From Actinomyces sp. (lineage in GTDB: Bacteria; Actinomycetota; Actinomycetes; Actinomycetales; Actinomycetaceae), in assembly GCF_030530635.1 (NCBI RefSeq), contig NZ_JAUMUL010000041.1, positions 1-31,574 on the forward strand: a stretch of DNA of 31,574 nucleotides. Reading direction: 5' to 3'. The position numbers were made by a program, and so were the translations under genes. Positions 16,183 to 23,652 of this stretch are shown in pieces; the first letter of the stretch is position 1, and every line of letters starts with the position of its first letter. The notes under the pieces are model-generated. The model was not told the DNA's origin. It searched no databases and was given only the letters and a program-made list of their open reading frames with translations.

Positions 16183-17663
16183 TCGGTGTCCTCGGTGGTC
16201 GGGGTCGGGCAGGCCTGGGCGGTGACGGAGCCGAAGGCGAATCGCCTTGAGGTTCCGTCGGGGCGCCGCGCCTGGACGACGGAGACTGTATCGCCCTCGA
16301 CCATGCCATTGCGGTGGGCGATCTCCAGCAGGCCCAGCAGGTCGACGGGACGCCGGGTGCGTTCGGCCATGCCCTCGAAGGCTGCGGCCAGGTCGAAATG
16401 ATCGGTGCCGATGGTGCCCACGTACTCTTCAATCTCCCCGTAATGCGGTCCGCCCCACTCGCGCGTGTCGGCGTCGAGGAACTCGACGTCGTCCTCCTGG
16501 CTGTGCAGGGGCTCGGGTTTGCGGGGCGGGTGCAGATCGCTCAGGGACTGGCGCAGGTGGCCCAGAGCGGGGGTCGGCAGGGAGCGTATCGGTTCGACGG
16601 CGTCGACGGTGGAGGATGCGTGCATCCAGTTCTGCATGGCGGCCATTACCGAGCGCAGCAGATCATCCAGCTCCCGGTCGCGGACCGGATCGTGGGTTCG
16701 CACCTGGGCGGTGATTACGTGCGAGGCGCGCCGCTGGGCGGTGAGCACCTCGTCGACTCCCTGTTCGATGCGCTTGGCGACGGCGCGCAACTCCTCGCGC
16801 TGGTCGGCGGCCAGGAGGGCGGTGAATGGCAGGTCGAGTACCGAGGCGAGTTGCTCGTTGATCCGGTCGATCTGCTCCGGGGTGCCGATCAGCCGCAGGG
16901 CACCGGCGAAGGCCCGTCCCTCGGAAGTCGACTCCATCACATGTTGCCCGCGCTCCAGGTACTCGCGCAGCACCTCCCCGGTGGGGCGCACATCGCGGCG
17001 CAGTTCGGTGACCACATCGCGTTGCATGGCCTTGATGGACTCCGCCACGCGGGCGAAGTCGGCCGGCAGTTCCTGCGACAGGTGGAGTACGTTCTCCGCC
17101 TCCTCCAACAACTGGTCGTCGTCGGCCGGCTTCACCTTTCCGGCGCGGATCTGCGCGATCGCAGCATCTAGTTCGGCGCGCTCGGCCAGTAGCCGGGCCA
17201 GGCGTCGCTCGGGGTCGGTCTCGGCGCTGGCGACCAGCTGGTCCACAGCCTCCAGGAGGGTGCGTACGCGGGAGCGTGATACCCGGGAGCGGCCTGCGCC
17301 CGAACGACCGACGAGTTCCAGCGCCCCCACGGCCTGGGCGGAGAGCCGGTAGACCTCCACGCCGTCATGCATCTGGGGGATCAGCCAACCCACGCGCACC
17401 CAGTAGCGGCAGATGTCCCGGCCGGAGCCGGTGGGCAGTCCGCGTTCGTCCTCGTCGTAGCCACAGGCACGCAACTGCTCGACGGCCTCGGTGACCTCGG
17501 CGTGGGCGTCGGCGACCGCGACCAGCGGCCGGTCCGGAGTGAAAACGAGGGAGAGGGCGGCGACGACGAAGGGCGCGTAGCGGCCGTGCAGCAGGTCTAG
17601 TGTGGGACTTCTGAAGGCCGCCAGCGCGCGTCTGTAAGCGGCATCTGCTCGAGGTTCAGACAT
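16179..17663 (-). CDS. jetA: JetA: DUF3375 (MukF/MksF-like kleisin) subunit
   Basis: A 494-residue DUF3375-type protein, the kleisin of MukBEF-like complexes. It opens with the characteristic LALLHGRYAPF-like region (here TLDLLHGRYAPFVVAALSLVF), followed by winged-helix sequence (CGYDEDERGLPTGSGRDICRY), a long helical middle, and a C-terminal domain with LLGLLEIAHRNGM. It joins the ATPase heads and JetB into a ring. The ATG at 17663 lies 7 nt after TAACCT, so its mRNA is probably leaderless. It is first in the operon and separated from tRNA-Pro by a tandem duplication. Confidence 0.88.
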   Translation of the reverse strand: MSEPRADAAYRRALAAFRSPTLDLLHGRYAPFVVAALSLVFTPDRPLVAVADAHAEVTEAVEQLRACGYDEDERGLPTGSGRDICRYWVRVGWLIPQMHDGVEVYRLSAQAVGALELVGRSGAGRSRVSRSRVRTLLEAVDQLVASAETDPERRLARLLAERAELDAAIAQIRAGKVKPADDDQLLEEAENVLHLSQELPADFARVAESIKAMQRDVVTELRRDVRPTGEVLREYLERGQHVMESTSEGRAFAGALRLIGTPEQIDRINEQLASVLDLPFTALLAADQREELRAVAKRIEQGVDEVLTAQRRASHVITAQVRTHDPVRDRELDDLLRSVMAAMQNWMHASSTVDAVEPIRSLPTPALGHLRQSLSDLHPPRKPEPLHSQEDDVEFLDADTREWGGPHYGEIEEYVGTIGTDHFDLAAAFEGMAERTRRPVDLLGLLEIAHRNGMVEGDTVSVVQARRPDGTSRRFAFGSVTAQACPTPTTEDTD

Positions 17664-17670
17664 CGGGTCC

Positions 17671-17676
17671 AGGTTA
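17671..17676 (-). promoter_or_regulatory. Predicted -10 box of the jetABC operon
   Basis: TAACCT ends 7 nt before the jetA ATG, predicting a leaderless transcript. The -35 region would fall inside the first copy of the 79-bp duplication, which begins 6 bp upstream of this box. No consensus -35 is visible. Confidence 0.45.
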
Positions 17677-17681
17677 GCGAT

Positions 17682-17842
17682 TCGTCGGGGTATTCGGCCT
17701 GGCGGCCTTGTTACCCCTTCCTCCTCGGACGCCTCACGAGCAAGCTCGCGGGCGTCCTCGTCGTCGGGGTATTCGGCCTGGCGGCCTTGTTACCCCTTCC
17801 TCCTCGGACGCCTCACGAGCAAGCTCGCGGGCGTCCTCGTCG

Positions 17843-17849
<7 letters not shown>
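17682..17849. repeat. Perfect 79-bp tandem duplication between tRNA-Pro and jetA
   Basis: Units 17682-17760 and 17761-17839 are identical, followed by the first 10 bp of a third unit (TCGTCGGGGT, 17840-17849), whose last 6 bp belong to the tRNA-Pro acceptor end. Each unit holds a strong hairpin (17727-17757, 17806-17836): outer arms GGACGCC/GGCGTCC, inner arms CGAGC/GCTCG around AA. The hairpins lie downstream of the tRNA, so they may terminate it; neither is followed by a T-run. Confidence 0.9.
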
Positions 17850-17916
<67 letters not shown>

Positions 17917-17997
17917 TGTGCGGGAAGACTATATCCGGCCGTCCGGCGGTGGGGGAAATCGTGTCCCTGAGGATTAGGTCACCCACGGGCGGAGAGG

Positions 17998-18966
17998 TCA
18001 CCGCACTGGTAACAGCGTCAGGAGTGTCGCCTCCGGACGGCAGGCCATGCGCACCGGCGTGTACGGGCTCGTACCCAGGCCGGCTGACACGTGCAGAAAC
18101 ATCTGCGTCTTCGGTTCGCCTCCGGGCTCGACGTCGGGCCAGCGGGACAGGCCCGACACCCGATGACGGTCCAGGTCGCAGTTGGTCACCAGGGCCCCGT
18201 ATCCGGGAAGGCACAGCTGGCCTCCGTGCGTGTGCCCCGCGAAGGCGAGTCCGGCGCCGTCGTCGGCCATGGCGTCCAGTACCCGCCGGTAGGGGGCGTG
18301 CATTAGTCCCAGCCGCAGCGGCCGGCCCGTGAAGTCCCGCACCACAGCCGCGTCGTCGGCCGGCGGAGCGGGGGATGGAAACGCATCCCGGTCGACGTGC
18401 GGATCGTCCACGCCGACCAGGTCGATGCGCCGGCCAGAGACGGTCAGGCGGCCGCGCGCATTGGTCAGGTCCACCCAGCCGGCGGCGGTCTGTAGGTCGC
18501 GGACCTCCCGCCAGGGGAGCGGCTCAATGGCGGCCTCCCGCTCGGGGTCGTCGCCGGAGCGCGGATCCCGCCGCAGATAACGGGTGGGTAGCTTGAACAC
18601 GGTGGTGCGGTAGTCGTGGTCACCCATCACGAAGGCGCCTGGCAGGTGCGCGAAGGGCGCGAGTGCCCGGCCCAGCGGCTCCAGGCCGTTGGCGAAGGAC
18701 AGATTGTCACCGGTGTTGATGACGGCGTCGGGACGGGTGCCCGCGAGGGAACGCACCCAGGCCACGCGCGCCTCGGTCCGGTCGGTCAGGTGCAGGTCCG
18801 ACAAGTGCAGGATCGTCAGCGGCTGCTCGTCGGCCGCCAGCACGGGCACGTCCACGTGGCGCAGTATCGGCGAGCGCGCCTCGAGCAGGGCGTAGCCGAG
18901 CAGACCGGCGCCTACGGCCAGGCCGCCGAGCAGGGCGGCGCGGTACGGATGCGGGTCAGTTACCAT
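17998..18966 (-). CDS. Membrane-associated metallophosphoesterase (YkuE/Rv3683-like)
   Basis: 322 residues from ATG 18966, which overlaps the end of ponA2 by 11 nt, indicating coupling. An N-terminal hydrophobic helix (YRAALLGGLAVGAGLLGYALL) anchors a calcineurin-like phosphoesterase domain carrying the metal motifs LSDLHL, NTGDN, MGDHD and GHTHGGQ. The dinuclear-metal ligands all seem present. Substrate unknown. The pairing with a PonA2-type protein matches M. tuberculosis Rv3682-Rv3683 and suggests a role in envelope metabolism (inference). Confidence 0.88.
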   Translation of the reverse strand: MVTDPHPYRAALLGGLAVGAGLLGYALLEARSPILRHVDVPVLAADEQPLTILHLSDLHLTDRTEARVAWVRSLAGTRPDAVINTGDNLSFANGLEPLGRALAPFAHLPGAFVMGDHDYRTTVFKLPTRYLRRDPRSGDDPEREAAIEPLPWREVRDLQTAAGWVDLTNARGRLTVSGRRIDLVGVDDPHVDRDAFPSPAPPADDAAVVRDFTGRPLRLGLMHAPYRRVLDAMADDGAGLAFAGHTHGGQLCLPGYGALVTNCDLDRHRVSGLSRWPDVEPGGEPKTQMFLHVSAGLGTSPYTPVRMACRPEATLLTLLPVR

Positions 18967-21148
18967 CGTCGCTATTGCTGTTCCGTGTTCCCTGGGAGTT
19001 CTGGGAGCCCTGAGAGCTGCCCCCGGTGCTGCTGCCGGACGAGGGCGCACTGGCGCTCAGACTCACCTGGTTGAAGCCCTCTACGGGCTGATCGGCCAGG
19101 GCGGCGTCCATATAGGTCTTGAACAGGGGCGCGGGCAGGTCGGCGCCGTACATGGTGGCGTAGTAACGTCCGCCGATGTACTGCTGGTTCATCGCGTAGT
19201 AGCCGTCGGAGTGGCCGGCCCAGATCGCAGTGGCCAGCTGCGGGGTGTAACCGACGAACCAGGCGTTGTCCATCTCGTCAGTAGTTCCCGTCTTGCCGGC
19301 CGACGGGCGGCCGTCCAGGGCGGCGGTTTTGCCGGTGCCCTTGCTGCCCATCACCGACTGCAACGTGATCGTCACCTGGTCCGCCGCGTTGGCATTCATG
19401 ACCTGCTTGCAGTTCGCCGAGGGGGTGCTCATCTCCTGGCCGTCCGCGTCGGTGATCGAGTCGATGACGATGGGGGAGCAGTACACGCCGTGGGCGGCGA
19501 AGGTCGCGTAGGCGTTGGCCATGGCCACCGGGGTGGTCTCGGTGCCGCCGAGCACCACCGAGGGATACGGGTCCACCGGTTCTCCGGTGGCCTTGGTGAC
19601 GCCCATGTCAGCGGCCAGCCTGGTCACGGCGCACACGTCCATCTGTACCAGCATCTCCGCGTAACCGACGTTGATGGACAACGCGGTGTTATCCACCACC
19701 GAATGGCGGCCGTTCTCACCCGGGTTGGCGTTGTTCGGCGCCCAGGGCTCGGGATACGCATCGGGGTCGCAGGAGATGGTCCACTCGTAGGAGCCGAAGG
19801 TGCGCGGAGTGGTATTGGTGACCGCGTAGCCGGAGCGTCCCTCCTGGTACCACTGGGCCAGGGCGAAGGTCTTGAAGGCCGATCCGGGCTGGAAGCCGTT
19901 GGCCGCCATCCCGCCGTGCAGGTAGTCCGCCGAGTAGGAGATCTGGGTGGCCGTGGGGTCGGCACCGGTGGCATCTCCGTAGTTGGTGTTCTGAGACATC
20001 GCCAGGATTCGTCCGGTACCCGGCTCAACCGACACCAGCGCCGCCTTCACGTTCGAGGGGTCGCCGGTGGGCACGTACTCCTGCACCGCGGCGTCGGCGG
20101 CGGCCTGCTTGCCCTTGTCCAGCGTGGTGGTGATCTCCAGCCCACCGCGCAGCAGCAACTGGCGGCGTTCGGCCTGGGTGGAGCCGAAGATGTCGGAATT
20201 CTCAATCTCGCCGACCACATACTCGCAGAAGTAGGCGGCCGAGCCGGCTGCCCCACAGCCGCCTACGGAATCGGTTACGCGCAGGAGGTCCGCGATCTGG
20301 GTGTTCTTACCGGCCTCGTACTCCTCGGCGGTTATGAACTCCTCCTCGTACATCTTCTGCAGCACCCAGTCCATCCGCTGCTTCGCGCTTTCGGGGTATT
20401 GGACGGGGTCATACGCGCCGGGGGCGTTGGTCAGGCCCGCCAGCAACGCGGCCTCGGGTATGGACAACTCCTTGGACGAGTGCGAGAAGTAGTGCTGCGC
20501 GGAGGCCTCAACCCCGTACGTCGAAGGGCCGAAGGAGGCGATGTTGAGGTATCCCTCCAGGATCTGCTGCTTGGAGTACTTCTGCTCCAGGGTGAGTGCG
20601 TACTTGATCTCCCGGAGCTTGCGGGCCACTGTCGGCGCTTTGGCGGCGGCGACGGCGGCGTCGTCGTCCTTCTGCAGGCCGGCCTCGATCAGGATGTTGC
20701 GGACGTACTGCTGCGTGAGGGTCGAGGCCCCCTGGGTGCCGCCGCTGGCGTTGGATACGACGGCCCGGACAATGCCCGCGGGGTCTACGCCCTTGTGCTG
20801 GTAGAAGCGCTGGTCCTCTACGGCGACGATGGCGTTGAGCATGTTGGGGGAGATGTCGCCCAGGGAGACGACGATGCGGTTCTGTGCGTAGAACTGGGCG
20901 ATCTGCGAGCCGTCGGAGGCCTTGATCACCGAGACCTGGCTGGGCTCGAGGACATTGAAGTCGTCGGGGAGTTCGTCGAAGAGCTTGGCGGAGGCGCTGG
21001 TGATCGCGGAGGCTACGCCGACGGCGGGCATGGCGAAGCCCGCGGCCAGCACCCCGCCCGCGCTCGACAGAAGCAGGAACACCAGCAGCATCGCCACGAC
21101 CTGGGCAGGGGATGACAAGGACCTGCCACGGGAGGAAGACTTCGACAT
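18956..21148 (-). CDS. ponA2: Class A penicillin-binding protein, PonA2-like
   Basis: A bifunctional glycosyltransferase/transpeptidase for peptidoglycan, 730 residues. A membrane anchor (about 15-47) is followed by the GT51 domain with EDQRFYQHKG (Glu111) and GASTLTQQ, then the transpeptidase with S423-A-F-K426, S491-I-N493 and K619-T-G. A Ser/Gly/Asn-rich tail of ~40 residues follows; no PASTA domain is seen. Start: ATG 21148 is 7 nt after TAGTGT; the GTG at 21157 would lie inside that box. Diverges from whiB, with the phosphoesterase downstream, as in the M. tuberculosis whiB4-ponA2-Rv3683 cluster. Confidence 0.92.
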   Translation of the reverse strand: MSKSSSRGRSLSSPAQVVAMLLVFLLLSSAGGVLAAGFAMPAVGVASAITSASAKLFDELPDDFNVLEPSQVSVIKASDGSQIAQFYAQNRIVVSLGDISPNMLNAIVAVEDQRFYQHKGVDPAGIVRAVVSNASGGTQGASTLTQQYVRNILIEAGLQKDDDAAVAAAKAPTVARKLREIKYALTLEQKYSKQQILEGYLNIASFGPSTYGVEASAQHYFSHSSKELSIPEAALLAGLTNAPGAYDPVQYPESAKQRMDWVLQKMYEEEFITAEEYEAGKNTQIADLLRVTDSVGGCGAAGSAAYFCEYVVGEIENSDIFGSTQAERRQLLLRGGLEITTTLDKGKQAAADAAVQEYVPTGDPSNVKAALVSVEPGTGRILAMSQNTNYGDATGADPTATQISYSADYLHGGMAANGFQPGSAFKTFALAQWYQEGRSGYAVTNTTPRTFGSYEWTISCDPDAYPEPWAPNNANPGENGRHSVVDNTALSINVGYAEMLVQMDVCAVTRLAADMGVTKATGEPVDPYPSVVLGGTETTPVAMANAYATFAAHGVYCSPIVIDSITDADGQEMSTPSANCKQVMNANAADQVTITLQSVMGSKGTGKTAALDGRPSAGKTGTTDEMDNAWFVGYTPQLATAIWAGHSDGYYAMNQQYIGGRYYATMYGADLPAPLFKTYMDAALADQPVEGFNQVSLSASAPSSGSSTGGSSQGSQNSQGTRNSNSDDGN

Positions 21149-21463
21149 GGAGCCCACACTACGGGGAAATGGGCCGTTTGTGCACCGGGAAACGGTGGGC
21201 TGCGGCTGAGAAGCGCCTCAAAGACGCCGGCGAGCGCTTGGGCGCGAGCAGGGTCCGCCCCCGAGGCGTGTACGGGTTCTGCCGCGGCGAGAGCCCGGAT
21301 TGCCAACGGGATCGTGGAGGCTCAGGCGGTGAAATCCAGATACGCGGAGGTGGTTGCGGGCGGGATGCGGGTGACCGATTTGGCAAATGACCATCGGTTG
21401 GCATACCGTCTACGTGTGATCCGGCCGACATTGTAGTCGACCGTCGCGCTAGGGGAGTGAGAA
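21149..21463. promoter_or_regulatory. ponA2-whiB divergent promoter region
   Basis: No gene is supported in these 315 bp. On the minus strand TAGTGT (21161-21156) lies 7 nt before ponA2 ATG, a leaderless-type -10. Toward whiB, TTGGCA (21380-21385) with TACCGT (21404-21409) 18 bp later is a weak promoter candidate. GGGGAG before ATG 21464 is the whiB ribosome site. Confidence 0.4.
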
Positions 21464-21787
21464 ATGACGAGCGATCAGACCTGGGCGGCGCGCGCGGCCT
21501 GTGCAAGCGTGCCGCCTGACCGGCTCTTCGGTAAAGGGGCCGAGCAGCGTGACGCCCGTTCCCTGTGCTTCACCTGCCCGGTGCGCATGGAGTGCCTGGC
21601 CGAGGCGCTGGACTCCGAACTGAGCTTCGGCGTGTGGGGAGGCCTGACCGAGCGTGAGCGCCGTGCGCTGCTGCGACGCTTCCCAGAGGTGACTGATTGG
21701 AGCGAGTGGCTGCGTCGCGAGGACGATGAGCTGGTGGCGGAGATCCACGCTCGCCGCGCCCCCCGCATCCTCGCCAGGGTGCGGTGA
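21464..21787 (+). CDS. whiB4: WhiB-family iron-sulfur regulator (WhiB4-like)
   Basis: A 107-residue actinobacterial [4Fe-4S] transcription factor or redox sensor. The four cluster cysteines are C13, C35, C38 and C44 (C-x21-C-x2-C-x5-C), followed by the family turn GVWGGLTERERR and a basic end (RRAPRILARVR) for DNA contact. GGGGAG precedes the ATG. The WhiB4 assignment rests on its place divergent from ponA2 and near crp and nth; WhiB4 in mycobacteria responds to oxygen and nitric oxide. Sequence alone does not separate the subfamilies. Confidence 0.85.
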   Translation: MTSDQTWAARAACASVPPDRLFGKGAEQRDARSLCFTCPVRMECLAEALDSELSFGVWGGLTERERRALLRRFPEVTDWSEWLRREDDELVAEIHARRAPRILARVR

Positions 21788-21837
21788 CTTTGCCGCCAAA
21801 GCCGTCGCATGGCTTCCAAGACGTGGGAGTGCGCCCA

Positions 21838-21843
21838 TAGGCT
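21838..21843 (+). promoter_or_regulatory. Predicted -10 box, DUF4177 gene
   Basis: TAGGCT ends 6 nt before ATG 21850; no Shine-Dalgarno is present, so a leaderless mRNA is predicted. Confidence 0.45.
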
Positions 21844-21849
21844 CGGGGC

Positions 21850-22047
21850 ATGACCGACACGACCAGTAACGCTCCCGGCTCCAACAACGCGACCAGGTGG
21901 GAGTATGCGACCATCCCCCTGCTGATCCACGCCACCAAACAGATACTCGACCAGTGGGGCGCCGACGGTTGGGAGCTGGTACAGGTGGTCCCCGGCCCGT
22001 CCGGCTCGGAGAATCTGGTCGCCTACCTTAAGCGGCCGCTGGCCTGA
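21850..22047 (+). CDS. DUF4177-family small protein
   Basis: A 65-residue protein with the DUF4177 pattern: RWEYATIPLL near residue 15, then LDQWGADGWELVQVVPG and a final YLKRP. These small proteins have no known function. A homologue (Rv3678A) lies in the same crp-whiB4 neighbourhood in M. tuberculosis. Convergent with crp; a large hairpin separates them. The N-terminal 14 residues are Ser/Thr/Asn-rich and probably disordered. Confidence 0.8.
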   Translation: MTDTTSNAPGSNNATRWEYATIPLLIHATKQILDQWGADGWELVQVVPGPSGSENLVAYLKRPLA

Positions 22048-22083
22048 GGAGCCTGCGTCCGGCCTCGCCGCGGGCCGGACGGT

Positions 22084-22132
22084 GCAGAACGTCGATACCG
22101 GCACGTCATTAGTGCCGGTTTCGACGTTCTGC
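22084..22132. terminator. Large near-perfect hairpin between convergent genes
   Basis: Two 21-bp arms (22084-22104 and 22112-22132) around loop GTCATTA, with a single T-T mismatch; the left arm begins GCAGAACGTCGA. It sits between DUF4177 (+) and crp (-), so it may be a bidirectional terminator, but it lacks a T-run on either side. It may also be a dispersed palindromic repeat. Confidence 0.65.
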
Positions 22133-22162
22133 CTGTGCCGGTCTCGCACGGATGCGAGGCCG

Positions 22163-22840
22163 TCAGCGGGCGCGGCGGCGCAGTCGATCGACGTCGAGCA
22201 GCGTGACGGCGCGGCCCTCCAGGCGGATCCAGCCGCGGGAGACGAACTCGGCCAGCGACTTGTTGACCGTCTCGCGCGAGGCTCCGACCAACTGGGCCAG
22301 TTCCTCCTGGGTGAGGTCGTGGGGGACGTGCACGCCGTCCTCGGTGGATGAGCCGAAGCGGTCTGCGAGGTCCAGCAGCGCCTTGGCGACCCGCCCGGGC
22401 ACGTCGGAGAAGACCAGATCGGCCAGGGCGGTGTTGGTGCGGCGCAGGCGCTGCGCCAGGGCGCGCAGCATGTCCTTGGCGAGGGTGGGGTGCGTCTCGA
22501 TGAAGTTCATGAGCTGGGTGTGCTCGAGGGCCAGTAGGTCGGTGGGTGCGACCGCGGTGGCCGTGGTGGAGCGCGGACCCGGATCGAAGAGCGTCAGCTC
22601 ACCGACAACCTCGCCGGGGCCGAGCACGGCCAGCAGGTTCTCGCGGCCGTCGGCCGAGGCGTGGCCCAGCTTGATCTTGCCGGAGAGCAGGATGTAGAGG
22701 CGGTCGCCCGGGTCGCCCTCGTTGAAGAGGATCTCGCCGCGGCGCAGGGTGGTCTGCGTCATCATGTTGCGCAGCTCCTCACGCTCCTCCGAAGTCATCC
22801 CCTCGAAGAGCGGGATTCTGGAGATGATGCTGTCTTCCAC
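22163..22840 (-). CDS. crp: Crp/Fnr-family cAMP receptor-type regulator
   Basis: 225 residues from GTG 22840, which has AGGAGGA 5 nt upstream; the longer frame from 22900 is non-coding leader. An N-terminal cyclic-nucleotide domain has FNEGDPGDRLYILLSGKIKL and the phosphate-binding-cassette-like GEVVGELTLFDPGPRSTTATA. The C-terminal winged helix has LTQEELAQLVGASRETVNKSL. The length and sequence pattern match M. tuberculosis Crp (Rv3676). It is a global regulator of carbon and stress genes. A possible Crp site overlaps its own promoter. Confidence 0.92.
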   Translation of the reverse strand: MEDSIISRIPLFEGMTSEEREELRNMMTQTTLRRGEILFNEGDPGDRLYILLSGKIKLGHASADGRENLLAVLGPGEVVGELTLFDPGPRSTTATAVAPTDLLALEHTQLMNFIETHPTLAKDMLRALAQRLRRTNTALADLVFSDVPGRVAKALLDLADRFGSSTEDGVHVPHDLTQEELAQLVGASRETVNKSLAEFVSRGWIRLEGRAVTLLDVDRLRRRAR

Positions 22841-22900
22841 GAAGGTCCTCCTGTGGTGTCGTCTGGCGGGCCCGGGAAAGCACGGGGCCTCTTGTGTCAT

Positions 22901-22956
22901 ATCCTAGCCACGGCTTGTGATCTGTGGCACGCGGACGTGCATTGTAGTCTCACTGT
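22901..22956. promoter_or_regulatory. crp-nth divergent promoters with a possible Crp site
   Basis: TGTGA-TCTGTG-GCACG at 22916-22931 matches TGTGA-N6-TCACG at 9 of 10 positions. It lies where the -35 of crp (minus, -10 TAGGAT at 22906-22901) would be, and also at about -33 for nth, whose -10 TAGTCT (22945-22950) is 6 nt before GTG 22957. It could serve autoregulation and shared control. Confidence 0.4.
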
Positions 22957-23652
22957 GTGCCACGTCAAACTCTTCACTCGCCCGGGACGCCCGATGCCGA
23001 GTCCGATTTGCGGCCCTTGGCGGACGTGCAGCGGGCCGCCGCCGTCGATGACGTCCTCGCCCGCCTGTATCCGGAGGCCGATTGCACCCTGGATCATGAC
23101 AGTCCCTTCCAATTGCTGGTGGCAACCGTTCTGTCGGCTCAGACGACCGACGCCCGTGTCAACACCGTCACCCCGGACCTGTTCGCGCGCTACCCCGATG
23201 CCGCTGCCCTGGCGGGCGCGGATCGCAGTGATCTGGAGGCCCGGCTGCGTCCCCTGGGCATGCACCGCACCCGGGCGCAACGCCTGATCGCACTGGGCGC
23301 CGAGCTCGCGGCCGAGCACGGCGGTGCGGTTCCCGCCCACCGAGATGCCCTGGTGGCTTTGCCCGGAGTGGGGAGGAAGACCGCCAATGTGGTGCTGGGC
23401 AACGCCTTCGGCGAGCCCGCGATCACAGTCGACACCCATGTGGGCCGGCTGTCGCGCCGCCTGGGCTGGACGACGGCGCACGATCCGCTCGCCGTCGAAC
23501 GTGATCTTGCCGGCCTGTGGGAGCGGACGCGGTGGACCGATGGCTGTCACCGGCTCATCGAGCACGGGCGGAGGGTGTGCCGTGCCCGTGGCCCCCGCTG
23601 CGGGGAGTGCGCCTTGAACGCCGCCGGGCTGTGCCCGCGGGTCGGCGTATGA
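22957..23652 (+). CDS. nth: Endonuclease III (DNA glycosylase/AP lyase)
   Basis: 231 residues. Removes oxidised pyrimidines in base-excision repair. The helix-hairpin-helix is LPGVGRKTANVV with catalytic Lys141, and Asp159 lies in VDTHVGR; the 18-residue spacing equals E. coli Lys120-Asp138. The C-terminal [4Fe-4S] loop is present as C-x6-C-x2-C-x7-C rather than the usual x5 at the end. The GTG start at 22957 follows a -10-like TAGTCT by 6 nt. The 3' end overlaps the convergent hydrolase gene by 98 bp. Confidence 0.93.
   Translation: MPRQTLHSPGTPDAESDLRPLADVQRAAAVDDVLARLYPEADCTLDHDSPFQLLVATVLSAQTTDARVNTVTPDLFARYPDAAALAGADRSDLEARLRPLGMHRTRAQRLIALGAELAAEHGGAVPAHRDALVALPGVGRKTANVVLGNAFGEPAITVDTHVGRLSRRLGWTTAHDPLAVERDLAGLWERTRWTDGCHRLIEHGRRVCRARGPRCGECALNAAGLCPRVGV

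Noticed and set aside
19211..21115. A 634-codon open frame antisense to ponA2
   Set aside because: Gly/Arg/Val-rich shadow of a gene with all catalytic motifs on the other strand.
22082..22351. An 89-codon plus-strand frame through the hairpin and into crp
   Set aside because: It begins in the palindrome and runs antisense to crp; no ribosome site.
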